This document shows, piece by piece, positions 51,696 through 61,277 of a stretch of 64,000 bases of DNA. The stretch is taken from NCBI RefSeq assembly GCF_013694095.1, contig NZ_JACEFB010000006.1, positions 186,001 through 250,000 on the forward strand, in the 5' to 3' direction. Origin of the DNA: Thermogemmata fonticola. GTDB taxonomy: Bacteria; Planctomycetota; Planctomycetia; Gemmatales; Gemmataceae. Within the stretch, counting starts at the first letter, position 1. Each line of letters begins with the position of its first letter. A model generated the notes under the pieces. It had not been told where the DNA came from, did not search any database, and was given only the letters and a program-made list of their open reading frames with translations. The translations under genes and the position numbers were made by a program.

Positions 51696-53648
51696 TCAGC
51701 GATGCCAAATGGAGACAGTTCCTAGCTGAGGCAGGGTGATGGCGTGAACCTGGCGGAATCGATCCTGTTCAAGTAATGCCATCTTGATCGCCGAATTATC
51801 TCGCCCCTGAGGTGGAGGTTCGTAAAGCGGACTATGGGGAGGGATTTCGACATACACGATGATTTGAGAGGTGGTTGCTGCAAGCCAGCGTCGCGCGTCT
51901 GCCAGCGACACGGGATCGAAGCAGCCGATTTCCCGCAGATTGTGGCGCAAGCCGTTTTTGTGGCCGAAGCGCTCTAGAAACGGCCAGCGCCAGGAAGCCT
52001 CTGGAAGATTGCAAAGGATGGCGGTCTCTTCTTGACCGCTCAAATGGGACAGGTAGGCGTTGTACACCACCCGCAAGCTCTGGGAGGGATTACCGTAACC
52101 ACGTCCGAAGTCGGGCCGGACCTGCGGCGGCTCCAACATTCCTGCCAGTATACCCCCGATGATCAAGAGCACCGCCGCGGAAGCCAAAACGGTGTTTATA
52201 AACGGAGGAATTGTTCTGATGATGCCGTTCATCATGGTGGCAAAACCAATGCCAGACATCAGCCAAAACAGAGGAAACCAAGTATGAACAAATCTCATCT
52301 GCTCATTGGGATGTAATAGTGTTAGAATACATGATACAATAAACAATAAAGGTATAATCCATTTCCATAAATCATTATTGTTCCTGAGAATAAAATGTGC
52401 CATTCCGATAGCAGATAATATACAGCTAATAATTGCTATCCAGTGATGAATAAAGTAATTATTATAAATACCGTCGAAATAGTAATGGCACTTTTGCCAG
52501 AAAGTATGATGCAGGATGCCCGGATCGTTTCCCGGACCTGCGTACCACACGAAGAATTGCAAGCGGAAAGGGAGGGCTAACCAAAGCAGGGGGGGAATCG
52601 TGGCCCACTCCAAGAGCTTCCTTTGGGGGAGGCCGCATTGCTGTTCCACCGTGTACCGTCCCCGTGTGCTCCACCACATTCCCAAACGTATCAAACTTAG
52701 TATGTAGGCTGCTTGGATCAATAATCTTGGTCTTTGTATTCCTATCCGATGACCAAAAATGGTCATTGATATACCATTGCAATAGATAATGACTAGGCTG
52801 AGTATTAGCAGGACCAAAATCAGATAGTTAACTAAACTTTTCGATTGTCTTACTAGAAATTTTTCATCAATGATATAATTCAATATCTGCACAGTATATT
52901 GTAATACAATTTTTCTGTTGCGGATGGCTTCATGTATGCTGAGGGAAAAGACAACTAGTCCCCAGTAGTTGTACTTGTGCAGGAACAAAGCGGAGAGCGA
53001 AGCTCCCAGCCAACAAGCGTGCTTGGACGTCGGATGTTGGACCCATGCGGCATAAGCAACCGCCGCGGTCAAAGTGAGACCTAACCCGAGGCTTTCCAGC
53101 ATCACATCGGTGGCCATCACCCGCAGAGCCGGGCTGGTAAGGATCAAGCCAACAGTTACAAGTCCGCCGATCGATCCACTTGGCCCCCCCAATCGCCGGA
53201 CGAGCCAGAAAGCCAGCACGGCGGTCAACATCCAACCGCATAAACTCGGTAGGACAGCAGCTTCGGGAATCAGTCCCACAACCGTAAGAATCAGACCCAG
53301 TAGCAGGGGATGCAAAACGGGCCAAGCGACACTCGCTGCATCCAAATCGAGCAACGCCCTCCCGATGTGCCCTTGCCGCAATTCACACGCGATGCAAAGA
53401 GCAGCTTGATAATGAGCATTGCGATCATGGTAAATGCTGGACCAACGCAGATCCAGGTGAGACACATAATGGCGATGCGTTATCAGAGCGGCATAGGTCA
53501 CCAGAGCGAATAGTCCTATCCAGATCAGGAGCGTGCTTAGGTTACCCTTCGAGTGACGTCCCTCCACTAGCAGCGACAGGAGGCGGGAACGGATCCCGTG
53601 CCAGAACTTCAGGAAGGGATGGCGTACGGAAAGCGGTGTTGACGGCAT
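51696..53648 (-). CDS. Multi-pass membrane protein, probable glycosyltransferase of the GT-C type
   Basis: The frame gives 650 residues with roughly ten or more hydrophobic segments (for example [53 protein letters not shown]). After the first membrane segment there is an acidic/aromatic loop ([14 protein letters not shown]), the usual place of the catalytic Asp in GT-C lipid-linked sugar transferases; the assignment is on layout only. The C-terminal about 100 residues form a soluble domain. The gene is a composition mosaic: 14 G/C in 60 at 52321-52380, 36 at 52561-52620, 14 at 52861-52920, 36 at 53041-53100, with the frame intact throughout. Confidence 0.75.
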   Translation of the reverse strand: MPSTPLSVRHPFLKFWHGIRSRLLSLLVEGRHSKGNLSTLLIWIGLFALVTYAALITHRHYVSHLDLRWSSIYHDRNAHYQAALCIACELRQGHIGRALLDLDAASVAWPVLHPLLLGLILTVVGLIPEAAVLPSLCGWMLTAVLAFWLVRRLGGPSGSIGGLVTVGLILTSPALRVMATDVMLESLGLGLTLTAAVAYAAWVQHPTSKHACWLGASLSALFLHKYNYWGLVVFSLSIHEAIRNRKIVLQYTVQILNYIIDEKFLVRQSKSLVNYLILVLLILSLVIIYCNGISMTIFGHRIGIQRPRLLIQAAYILSLIRLGMWWSTRGRYTVEQQCGLPQRKLLEWATIPPLLWLALPFRLQFFVWYAGPGNDPGILHHTFWQKCHYYFDGIYNNYFIHHWIAIISCILSAIGMAHFILRNNNDLWKWIIPLLFIVSCILTLLHPNEQMRFVHTWFPLFWLMSGIGFATMMNGIIRTIPPFINTVLASAAVLLIIGGILAGMLEPPQVRPDFGRGYGNPSQSLRVVYNAYLSHLSGQEETAILCNLPEASWRWPFLERFGHKNGLRHNLREIGCFDPVSLADARRWLAATTSQIIVYVEIPPHSPLYEPPPQGRDNSAIKMALLEQDRFRQVHAITLPQLGTVSIWHR

Positions 53649-53795
53649 AGCCTCTCCCGATTATCACACCGATTCTTAGAATGCCATCGAGCAAGTGAAC
53701 GCACTTGGAACCCCACGGCTGGATCGACCATATACCACGGTAACCGGATAGCAAACTATCCCATTTCGGACAAACGGACTGGCGAGAGGAAAGCG

Positions 53796-54416
53796 ATGTT
53801 AGGTGTCACGCTCAATCCACGACAATTTTTGGACCGAGTAGCGGCCGAACTGCAACGGATCGATCCAGCGCAGGTGCAACGGTTGTCCGACTTGATTTAT
53901 GAGTGTTATTGCCGCGAGCGATTCGTGTTCATCATTGGTAACGGGGGCAGTGGGTCGAACGCTTCGCACTTCTGCGAGGATTTAGGCAAAGGGACGCTTC
54001 ACCGCCGATTTTTCGACGACTCCAGCAAACGGCGCTTGAAGGTGCTGAGCCTGACGGATAACACTCCCTACATTCTCGCCTGGGGGAACGATGAGGGTTT
54101 CGAGCGAGTCTTTGTTGAGCAGTTGAAGAATTTGGCCAGCGCGGGTGATCTCCTCATTGCCATCAGCGGTTCGGGGAACAGCCCAAACATTTTGCGGGCG
54201 GTCGAGTGGGCCAACGCTCATGGATTGACCACCTTCGGCTGTACGGGGTTTTCGGGGGGACGGCTCAAGGAATTGGCTCATCATAACCTCCATGTTCCCC
54301 TAGATGACATGGGGATCGTCGAATCCATCCATCTGACCGCCTTCCATTGGGTGGTGGATGATTTGTACCGCCGAATCAGTCTGGACTCTCCGGTTGCTTC
54401 TACACCAGCAGCCTGA
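53796..54416 (+). CDS. gmhA: SIS-domain phosphoheptose isomerase (GmhA-like)
   Basis: The frame gives 206 residues, the family size. The enzyme converts sedoheptulose 7-phosphate to heptose 7-phosphate for LPS-core or S-layer heptose. SIS motifs: [40 protein letters not shown] and [20 protein letters not shown]; near the C terminus [20 protein letters not shown] has the Glu/His pair typical of GmhA. AGAGGA precedes the ATG. Divergent from the glycosyltransferase-like gene, which suits a common surface-sugar role. Confidence 0.88.
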   Translation: MLGVTLNPRQFLDRVAAELQRIDPAQVQRLSDLIYECYCRERFVFIIGNGGSGSNASHFCEDLGKGTLHRRFFDDSSKRRLKVLSLTDNTPYILAWGNDEGFERVFVEQLKNLASAGDLLIAISGSGNSPNILRAVEWANAHGLTTFGCTGFSGGRLKELAHHNLHVPLDDMGIVESIHLTAFHWVVDDLYRRISLDSPVASTPAA

Positions 54417-54663
54417 AGATCGTCGTTGTTGTTCTACGGATGTTGGCAAGCAGCTCTGTGCTCCAGGAATCCTACATTTCTCAAGTCTGGGAACATTGTG
54501 GTGTCCGAAGAGGTAGCATCCCCCAAGCGGGCAACGAAATCGTCTGGAAATACGATCGGAGCGAGGCAGGATGTGCGGGAAGCGCCTTATCTGCTGGGGC
54601 GGAATAAGTTCGTCAGTGGGTCGGTGGGTTGTGTCCAAGTAAGGATGGTGTCTGGGGCGGTCA

Positions 54664-55371
54664 TCACCAGGGCCGTTCCATCATGGAGACGATCTGCGTG
54701 GCGAGCTGATCCTGGACCCGTTTGGCAGCGGAGCTACTGGTTTCGCCCAATTCGGACAAGTATCGTCCGGCGGCGACCAAGCGCGTGGGGATGACTTGAG
54801 GTGCTTCGGGCAAGGGAGCTGGAGGGGGGAGATTGGGATCAAAGGGGCCGGGGATGGGTAGGATGTCTCCTGGTAAGGGAGCTGCTGGGGGACGTGCTCC
54901 TTTGCGGGGGGCGGAGAGGATAGTGCCGTCACGCAAGTCGCGCCAGACCACATCGACGGTGACAATCAAGTCGCCATCCCGGACCATGTTCTGTTGGGTA
55001 CGATTGAGGATTTGCTTCTGGATGCCGACGATGACTCCGATCAACTCCGTGTCGGCTCGTTCGGGATCGGAGACAACCCGGAAGGAAGTGGTTCGCCCAA
55101 TCTCCCGAATGACGGCCTGGGTCAGGTCCACTTCAAAGCCGCGGTAGGGGGTCGTTTGCAAGGCCCGGTTGGCGAAGACTGGGACGTAGACAGTGCGGAT
55201 GTTGGGATCATAAAGTGCATCTGCACCGAGGCGATACCCGAAAATGTGGATCGGGCCGGTGTTCTGGCAACCAACGAATGCGAGAGCGGTTCCGCCGAGC
55301 CAAGACAGGAATGTGCGCCGAGGATGGCATCGCTGGGCGGGGGCAGGGTGGAAGGCGTGGATCGGCTTCAT
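54664..55371 (-). CDS. lptE: LptE-like outer-membrane lipoprotein
   Basis: LptE is the lipoprotein plug of the LptD LPS translocon. The frame gives 235 residues. The signal ends in lipobox AFVGCQ near residue 33-36. The LptE fold pattern is visible: YGYRLGADALYDPNIRTVYV-type start, VPVFANRALQTTPYRGFEVD, LTQAVIREIGRTTSFRVVSD, then GVIVGIQKQILN, and a helical end (SSAAKRVQDQLATQIVSMME). A proline-rich insertion of about 40 residues interrupts the domain. It starts inside the stop of the bamD-like gene (ATGA). LptE suggests a true asymmetric outer membrane. Confidence 0.82.
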   Translation of the reverse strand: MKPIHAFHPAPAQRCHPRRTFLSWLGGTALAFVGCQNTGPIHIFGYRLGADALYDPNIRTVYVPVFANRALQTTPYRGFEVDLTQAVIREIGRTTSFRVVSDPERADTELIGVIVGIQKQILNRTQQNMVRDGDLIVTVDVVWRDLRDGTILSAPRKGARPPAAPLPGDILPIPGPFDPNLPPPAPLPEAPQVIPTRLVAAGRYLSELGETSSSAAKRVQDQLATQIVSMMERPW

Positions 55372-56723
55372 GGCATCTTCCCCGGAGGAGGAACGGAAGC
55401 CCCGCGATCTGGAAGATCGCCGGGAAGTGGGTTGGGCGCCTCTGGCTTCATCTCCGTGGCAGAAGGCTGAGGGGAGGATGGGCTAGGAGGGGACGCTGGC
55501 TGTGGGGGAGTAGGGGGAGCCGTGGGAGCGGGCACTTGGCTAGAAGCTGGCGTGATCACCGGTTGAGGATCCCCGAACCATTCTTTCCATTTGGCTTGCA
55601 GAATGGCCCAAGGGTCATTCCCTGGTGCAGGCCGCCCCGCTTGGGCGAGCGCGAGCAGATGTTCCTTGCGTTGTGTGGCGAGGTCGGCGTAGCGGGTGCC
55701 GGCATAGCGGCGGCGGACGAGTTCATAGTAGAAAACCGCCGATCCGGGATGGCCGGTGCGCTCGTAGTATTCGGCGGTGCGCAGATCGTGTTCTGCCTGT
55801 TGCTGGCGAATAGCTTGTTTGGCGCGGCGCAGGCGTTCGGAGAGCTGCGGGTCCTGAGTGAATTCCGGCAAGCTCGTTTCTGCCATGTGAATCAGGTGTA
55901 GAGCTTCGGCGGCGCGGCGGATGTCGTAATCCGGTCCTCCGGTGGCGGCATTTTTGGCTTGCACGGCATAGAGGAGCGCATGCGGCAGCAAGGGGCTGTC
56001 CTTGTGGAATTCGACGAGTTGGCTGAAGCAGTGATCGGCTTCCTGAAAGTTGCCCCGGACGAAGTTGATGTAACCACACCAGAACATGGCCTTGTCGGCG
56101 TAAGGGCCGGAAATGTCCTGCACCCAGATGTTGTTGAGGGTTTCCAGGAGCCGCCCCTCCTGATCGATAGCGGGCCGAGTGCGATCGAAGGGGTTCGGCC
56201 AGCGGGGGCGCCAGTAGAGGATGCCGGATTCGTCTTTGCGCCGAGCGAGTTCATCGCGGAAATCGTTGAGCCAGTAGTCGGCAATCTGATACATGCGGTT
56301 ACAGGCATCGCGGCGATAAGCCCCAGCAGGGAAGTCCAGAAGTAGCCGGTGATAAGTATCCACAGCTTCCGGATAGTGGCCTTCGTGGAAGCGGCACTCG
56401 GCCTGGAAGAAACGTGCCCGTTCGGCTAGGTCAGTCGGATTGCCCTGGTTGTCGGCCAGTTTCTTGTAGATTTTGCGGGCTTGAGAGTAACGTCCCTCGG
56501 CGAAGAGGCGGTCGGCCTCGGTCATTTTCTCCTGGGCTTTAGGGTCCTGATAGCTGCTATCGAAGACGGCATGGCGGAACTGGACAGCCCGCTCGCGGAA
56601 GTTCTGCCAACTGTGGCAGCCAGTGGTGCCGACCCAAAGGGCGGCTAGCAGACACCAGAGGAGGAGCACCGTGCGGGGAGCGCCTAGACGGTGATATTTT
56701 GTTCTGGCTGTGTTACTGGCCAT
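55368..56723 (-). CDS. BamD-like TPR protein
   Basis: The frame gives 451 residues, longer than BamD (about 245). An N-terminal signal (TVLLLWCLLAALWVGTTGCH) ends in a plausible lipobox (TTGC). TPR pairs: ADRLFAEGRYSQARKIYKKL, ERARFFQAECRFHEGHYPEA, AGAYRRDACNRMYQIADYWL and, further on, EYYERTGHPGSAVFYYELVR. The last about 75 residues are Pro/Ala-rich and unlikely to fold. BamD is the lipoprotein that feeds outer-membrane proteins to BamA; the middle insertion and tail are unusual. It overlaps recO by 11 bases and lptE by 4, so the three are translationally linked. Confidence 0.82.
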   Translation of the reverse strand: MASNTARTKYHRLGAPRTVLLLWCLLAALWVGTTGCHSWQNFRERAVQFRHAVFDSSYQDPKAQEKMTEADRLFAEGRYSQARKIYKKLADNQGNPTDLAERARFFQAECRFHEGHYPEAVDTYHRLLLDFPAGAYRRDACNRMYQIADYWLNDFRDELARRKDESGILYWRPRWPNPFDRTRPAIDQEGRLLETLNNIWVQDISGPYADKAMFWCGYINFVRGNFQEADHCFSQLVEFHKDSPLLPHALLYAVQAKNAATGGPDYDIRRAAEALHLIHMAETSLPEFTQDPQLSERLRRAKQAIRQQQAEHDLRTAEYYERTGHPGSAVFYYELVRRRYAGTRYADLATQRKEHLLALAQAGRPAPGNDPWAILQAKWKEWFGDPQPVITPASSQVPAPTAPPTPPQPASPPSPSSPQPSATEMKPEAPNPLPGDLPDRGASVPPPGKMP

Positions 56724-57444
56724 CCAGATACCTCAGCATTTTCGGTCGCCGGCCCAGTACCTGGGTAACGGCCAGACCCAGAGCCTGGCGGACATCACAG
56801 GGCGGGGGGAGGGAGGCGGGTAAAGCTTCCCCTTGCGACAACCGCTGCAACCACAACCAGCTACCGGGGGAGAGGCGTACTCCTTCCAAAACCCGGCTGC
56901 GGCATTGAGGGCAGACCACTCCACCCGCTGCCGGACTCCATACCACATCCTCCCCCCCGACGGACCCCCCGCAGACAGCACAGGCATCCAGGCGTGGGCT
57001 ATAACCAACTTCCCGCAACCAAGCAAGTTCAAATTCCGTGGCGACTAGGGCAGGATGTCTACCGGCTTCGAGGGATTCCAAGGCGGAAATGGCGGTGTCG
57101 TAGAGGGTCGGGTGCGGATCGTAATCTTGGGTTCCTTCTGCGAGCAGTTCCGCCAAGTAGTAGCCGACATATAAAGCAGCCAAGCTTTTCCGTAGGATGG
57201 CAAAGCGCTGTTCTACCCGTGCTTCCGTGAGCAGGTCGAGTCCGCCGTGACCTTTGCGAATGACCATCACCCGGCAGACAGTAAGCAGGTCGAAAGCGAT
57301 CTCGAAATTGGAGCGCAAGCGCCGCCCGCCTTTGGCCAAGGCGCGTATCTTGCCCCATTCGCGTGTGAAAAGAGTGACGATGCGGCTGGTTTCACTCCAG
57401 TCACTGGCTCGGACTACCAGTCCCGTGGCTGCTTCCGCTGGCAT
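56713..57444 (-). CDS. recO: DNA repair protein RecO
   Basis: RecO helps load RecA at gaps together with RecR. The frame gives 243 residues, the family size. The N-terminal OB-fold segment is clear (TGLVVRASDWSETSRIVTLF, TREWGKIRALAKGGRRLRSN), followed by a helical domain (LAALYVGYYLAELLAEGTQD) and a zinc-binding site with two Cys pairs (ACAVCGG and VCPQCRS). It is the first gene of recO-bamD-like-lptE-like, with its stop overlapping the next start. Confidence 0.94.
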   Translation of the reverse strand: MPAEAATGLVVRASDWSETSRIVTLFTREWGKIRALAKGGRRLRSNFEIAFDLLTVCRVMVIRKGHGGLDLLTEARVEQRFAILRKSLAALYVGYYLAELLAEGTQDYDPHPTLYDTAISALESLEAGRHPALVATEFELAWLREVGYSPRLDACAVCGGSVGGEDVVWSPAAGGVVCPQCRSRVLEGVRLSPGSWLWLQRLSQGEALPASLPPPCDVRQALGLAVTQVLGRRPKMLRYLDGQ

Positions 57445-57616
57445 CTGGACGGCCCTCGGTATTCCACCTCTTGGGTTGGGAATATAGTGATGGTATGTCT
57501 AGGAATGATATGTCGCGCAGGTTGCTGCAAGCCGGAGGGAGGACGTTACGGCTAGGTGGGGCGGAGTCAAAATCGCCCTTCCTCGAAGGGGTAAATGCCG
57601 ACTTCAGGGAATCACG

Positions 57617-58297
57617 ATGGTCGAACACACCAATCCATCAGGATCGGGTTTGGGCCGCTCACTCGCAGAGTTACGCCAGGAGTACAGCCAGGGTGGTTTG
57701 TCGGAAGAGCAAGCCGGAGACGATCCCCTGGCATTATTTCAACGGTGGTTCGAGGAGGCTTTGGCCGCAGGCTTGCCGGAGCCGAATGCCATGGTTCTGG
57801 CAACGGCGGCTCCAGACGGAAAGCCTTCCGCCCGCATGGTCCTGCTCAAAGGTTTCGATGAACGGGGTCTGACCTTTTTCACGAGCTATCAAAGTCGCAA
57901 GGCCCGCGAATTATCCGCCAATCCGCAGGCCGCCCTGGTTTTTCCCTGGCACCCTCTGGAGCGGCAGGTACGTGTGGAAGGAATCGTAGAGTTGACCAGC
58001 GCGGAAGAATCGGATGAATATTTTCGAACCCGTCCCTTGGGTTCGCGCCTGGGGGCCTGGGCATCCGAACAAAGTGCAGTCATTCCGGATCGGACCTATC
58101 TGGAACGCCTGCATGCGGAGTGGATGGCTCGGTATCCGGATGGGAACATTCCGCGCCCGCCCCATTGGGGGGGATATCGCCTGGTGCCTTTCGTGTTCGA
58201 GTTCTGGCAAGGACGACCCAACCGCCTGCATGACCGCATCCAGTTTTCCCGCAGCCGGGTAGGCGCTCCCTGGCAGCGCTGCCGTCTGGCCCCGTGA
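57617..58297 (+). CDS. pdxH: Pyridoxamine/pyridoxine 5'-phosphate oxidase PdxH
   Basis: PdxH makes pyridoxal 5'-phosphate with FMN. The frame gives 226 residues. FMN and substrate motifs: [60 protein letters not shown] and the C-terminal signature [20 protein letters not shown] followed by NRLHDRIQF. The usual length is about 215. It is divergent from recO with about 170 bases between. Confidence 0.96.
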   Translation: MVEHTNPSGSGLGRSLAELRQEYSQGGLSEEQAGDDPLALFQRWFEEALAAGLPEPNAMVLATAAPDGKPSARMVLLKGFDERGLTFFTSYQSRKARELSANPQAALVFPWHPLERQVRVEGIVELTSAEESDEYFRTRPLGSRLGAWASEQSAVIPDRTYLERLHAEWMARYPDGNIPRPPHWGGYRLVPFVFEFWQGRPNRLHDRIQFSRSRVGAPWQRCRLAP

Positions 58298-58473
58298 TGG
58301 CCGGCTAAACGCCAGCGGAACCGCGCGGGCTTTTCGGCATGCGGCAAGGCGTGCTCGTAACGTTGCTTTTGGGGATACGCCCGCATCGGGGAACCAATAG
58401 CAGGGCAGTGTATGACTTAGGGGAGGTACCGTTATTGGGAAGCAATGCTTCAGTTCGAGGGGGAGGCGGAGAC

Positions 58474-59721
58474 ATGCAACGGCGTGAGTGGTTACGAAGC
58501 TCATTGTTTGCCGTATTGGCTCACCTATCAGGTGGGAAATCGGGCGGTACCGCGGCACCGATCGGTTATACCGCTATCTCCAGCTTGGCAGGGGGGTTAT
58601 TCCCATCCGGTGTCTCGGAGGTGCTGAAGCAAATTGATGCAGCTGTCCAGCAGGCCATCGAACAGGGAGAAACTGCGGGAGCCGTCGTGCACATCTTACA
58701 CAAGGACCGCTCGCTTTATATCAAGGCCTTCGGCGACCGCTTGCAACAACCCCAGCGGCAGCCGATGACGATGGACACCCTCTTTGATCTGGCTTCGCTG
58801 ACCAAACCGGTGGCGACAGCCAGTGCCGTCATGCATCTGGTCGAGGCAGGACAATTGCGTGTCAGTGACACGGTTGCCCGGTACTGGCCTGAATTTGCAG
58901 CAGAAGGTAAGGAAAAGGTCACTCTCGAACACCTGTTGCTCCACACAGCGGGGCTGATTGCGGACAATCCCCTGGCGGACTATGCGGCGGGTGCGAAGCA
59001 AGCCTGGGAACGGATTGCACGCTTGAAATTGCTGAATCCGCCGGGCGAGCGGTTCCGTTACTCGGACGTTGGGTATCTCGTCCTGGGTCGCGTGGTGGAA
59101 CTTGTCAGCGGACAGTCCTTGGAAGTTTTTTGCCGCAAGCAGCTCTGGGAACCTTTGGGAATGAAGGACACGGACTATAAGCTAACCGAGGATCAGAAGC
59201 GCCGCTCCGCTGGAACAGGGCGCCGGCAAGAGCGGATGCTTCAGGGCGAGGTCCATGATCCACGAGCTGCTCTCCTCGGAGGCATCGCCGGCCATGCCGG
59301 TTTGTTTTCGACAGCTCAGGACCTGGCTCGATTCTGCCGCATGCTCCTGCAAGGCGGAGAACTCGATGGGAAACGACTGTTCCGCGAATCGACCGTCCGG
59401 CAATGGACAACTCCCCGCAAGGTCACAGTGGGCCAATCCCCCTCAGGTGCCGTAACCACCGGCTTGCGAACCTACGGTTGGGACGTGGATACCCCTTATT
59501 CCGCACCACGAGGTGATCTGTTTCCCAGGGACCGCAGCTTCGGACATACCGGTTTTACCGGCACCAGTCTGTGGCTTGATCCGGCGACACAAACCGCGGT
59601 GATCCTGCTCACCAATCGCCTCCATCCTGATGAAAAGGGGAACGTGACTCCTTTGCGGCGGCAGGTGGGCACACTCGCGGCGCAAGCCGTCGGCTACGGC
59701 CAGGCGAAGAAAAAACCGTGA
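58474..59721 (+). CDS. Secreted serine hydrolase of the class C beta-lactamase family
   Basis: The start is set at ATG 58474 (415 residues, MQRREWLRSSLF), with GGAGGCGGAG upstream; 45 residues of frame before it look non-coding. The RR near the N terminus and the hydrophobic run fit a signal, possibly Tat. Catalytic SxxK is in FDLASLTKPVAT, and YSDVGY provides the tyrosine motif (YxN variant with Asp). A conserved HTGFTGTSLWLDP follows (HTG third box). The family covers esterases, D-amino peptidases and PBP4*-like enzymes; beta-lactam resistance should not be assumed. Confidence 0.9.
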   Translation: MQRREWLRSSLFAVLAHLSGGKSGGTAAPIGYTAISSLAGGLFPSGVSEVLKQIDAAVQQAIEQGETAGAVVHILHKDRSLYIKAFGDRLQQPQRQPMTMDTLFDLASLTKPVATASAVMHLVEAGQLRVSDTVARYWPEFAAEGKEKVTLEHLLLHTAGLIADNPLADYAAGAKQAWERIARLKLLNPPGERFRYSDVGYLVLGRVVELVSGQSLEVFCRKQLWEPLGMKDTDYKLTEDQKRRSAGTGRRQERMLQGEVHDPRAALLGGIAGHAGLFSTAQDLARFCRMLLQGGELDGKRLFRESTVRQWTTPRKVTVGQSPSGAVTTGLRTYGWDVDTPYSAPRGDLFPRDRSFGHTGFTGTSLWLDPATQTAVILLTNRLHPDEKGNVTPLRRQVGTLAAQAVGYGQAKKKP

Positions 59722-59765
59722 TCCTACCGGAGGATAACCGCGGGAGTCGGTCAAAGGCCGGTAGA

Positions 59766-61109
59766 TTAGCGCCGGACTTGCAGATTCTTGTGGCACAATG
59801 CTAAAGCGATGACAGCTTGCGCGGTGGCTACCAAAGGCTCGTTTTCTCGCACGAGTTCCAGAGGATTTTCCCAACGCCCATCTGGTTTCTGCTGGTTCAA
59901 CAAAGCCTGTGCTAGCTCATGGGCCCAGTGGCGTTGTCCCGGCAAGACCAGTCGGTGCTCGGCGAAAGCGCGAGCTAGCGAACTGGCGTAATAGTAGTAC
60001 ACAGCGTTGCGATTGGAGGCATGATCGGGGATGTAGGCACCGGGATGTTCTGCGGCCTGGAAGTGGCGCAGGAGCCAATCAGCAGCGGCTCGGAGGCGGG
60101 CATCGTCCTGGAGTTGAGGGTCTGTGGCCTGCACTTTGTGGCAAAGGGCCAAAGCGCGGTAGCCGTCTGCCGTCATGCTCCCATAGGAAGGGAAGCCAGG
60201 GCCAGCGGGCTGTGAGGAAGCCGAAGATGTCGATAGCGGAGGGTTAGCCAAACCCGCTTTGTTGCGGACCGGGTCGCCGGGTACGAAGCGGAAACCCCCA
60301 TCACGCACGTGGGAGGGAACCTCACTGCCCCAATTCTGCATCCGGCGAATGAAGACCAACGCTTTGCGAGCTGTGGCGGTATCCAGTGCCTCCGCTTGCG
60401 CTAGACCTTGCAAGGCAAAAAGTGTGGCCGACAGGTTCGACTCCGTGTGAGCTGGTGCGAACTTCCCCGGCTCCGGTTTGTAGGGGATGAGGCGGCAATA
60501 ACCCCAACCGCCGTAGTGATCATCCTCCGGTTTCCAGCCGTTGGCCTCCGTTAATTGCCGTTGGAGCAAGTAACGGACCCAACCTTGGCGTAACGGTTTC
60601 ATTTCCTGAGCGGTAGCGTGGGAGAAGACTTCCAGTGTTAAGGCCGCAGTGTAGACCGGGTATTCCAGTTGGTCCTCTTTCAGCCCGAGGGTGCCATCCG
60701 GCTGACTCCAACGGGCCAAAAAGCGGTATCCCCGTTGCAATGTGGGGAGCACATCAGGCAAGTCGGGGTCTACATCATAAGCGTGCTGAAGCGCCAGGAG
60801 GACCAACGGTGTCAAAGCGGAGCCATCCTTGAAAACAGCGTAAAGATCGGAACGCCAGGCTCCGTCCTGGTCCTGATGCTGGCGGAGGAACATGACGGCT
60901 TGACGGAGGGCGGCCGCGGTTCGGGTTGCTTCCACCTTTCCAACTCCAGATTGGGACAAGGAGTTGGCTGGCGGGGATTGATCCGCTTGGGAATCCGTAC
61001 CTGCGGATTCAGGACAATCTGGGGGTTGACCCGGCGGGGTACATCCTGTCAGCAGCACCCCTCCCCAAGACAGAATTGTCAGGAGCAACAAGTGGCGTGC
61101 CGGAGTCAT
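59766..61109 (-). CDS. Lipoprotein with prenyltransferase/squalene-cyclase-like repeats
   Basis: The frame gives 447 residues. Signal with lipobox LLTGCT (about 19-24), then an acidic linker. From about residue 70 the alpha/alpha-barrel repeats with QW-like motifs: MFLRQHQDQDGAWRSDLYAV, YRFLARWSQPDGTLGLKED, LLNQQKPDGRWENPLELV. The DxDD acid motif of hopene cyclases is not seen, so cyclisation is unlikely; many planctomycete proteins of this type have no known activity. It lies 168 bases downstream of a second repeat protein on the same strand. Confidence 0.82.
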   Translation of the reverse strand: MTPARHLLLLTILSWGGVLLTGCTPPGQPPDCPESAGTDSQADQSPPANSLSQSGVGKVEATRTAAALRQAVMFLRQHQDQDGAWRSDLYAVFKDGSALTPLVLLALQHAYDVDPDLPDVLPTLQRGYRFLARWSQPDGTLGLKEDQLEYPVYTAALTLEVFSHATAQEMKPLRQGWVRYLLQRQLTEANGWKPEDDHYGGWGYCRLIPYKPEPGKFAPAHTESNLSATLFALQGLAQAEALDTATARKALVFIRRMQNWGSEVPSHVRDGGFRFVPGDPVRNKAGLANPPLSTSSASSQPAGPGFPSYGSMTADGYRALALCHKVQATDPQLQDDARLRAAADWLLRHFQAAEHPGAYIPDHASNRNAVYYYYASSLARAFAEHRLVLPGQRHWAHELAQALLNQQKPDGRWENPLELVRENEPLVATAQAVIALALCHKNLQVRR

Positions 61110-61155
61110 GGCTAGCGATGGATCGGGTGGAGTAGCGGGATACCCCGCCGACCTA

Positions 61156-61200
61156 ATGGAATTTAGATTTGGTGTAGGCTACGTGATGGAATTTGGGTTT
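61156..61200. repeat. Short direct repeat upstream of the lipoprotein
   Basis: ATGGAATTTAGATTT (61156-61170) and ATGGAATTTGGGTTT (61186-61200), 13 of 15 identical, 30 bp apart. It lies between the two cyclase-like genes; meaning unknown. Confidence 0.35.
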
Positions 61201-61277
61201 AGGGGATCGCTCCAGGGGCGGAGTTCGTCTGGTGTACTGGGCGATCCCCTCGAATCATTACGGTTAGCAGGTGACTT

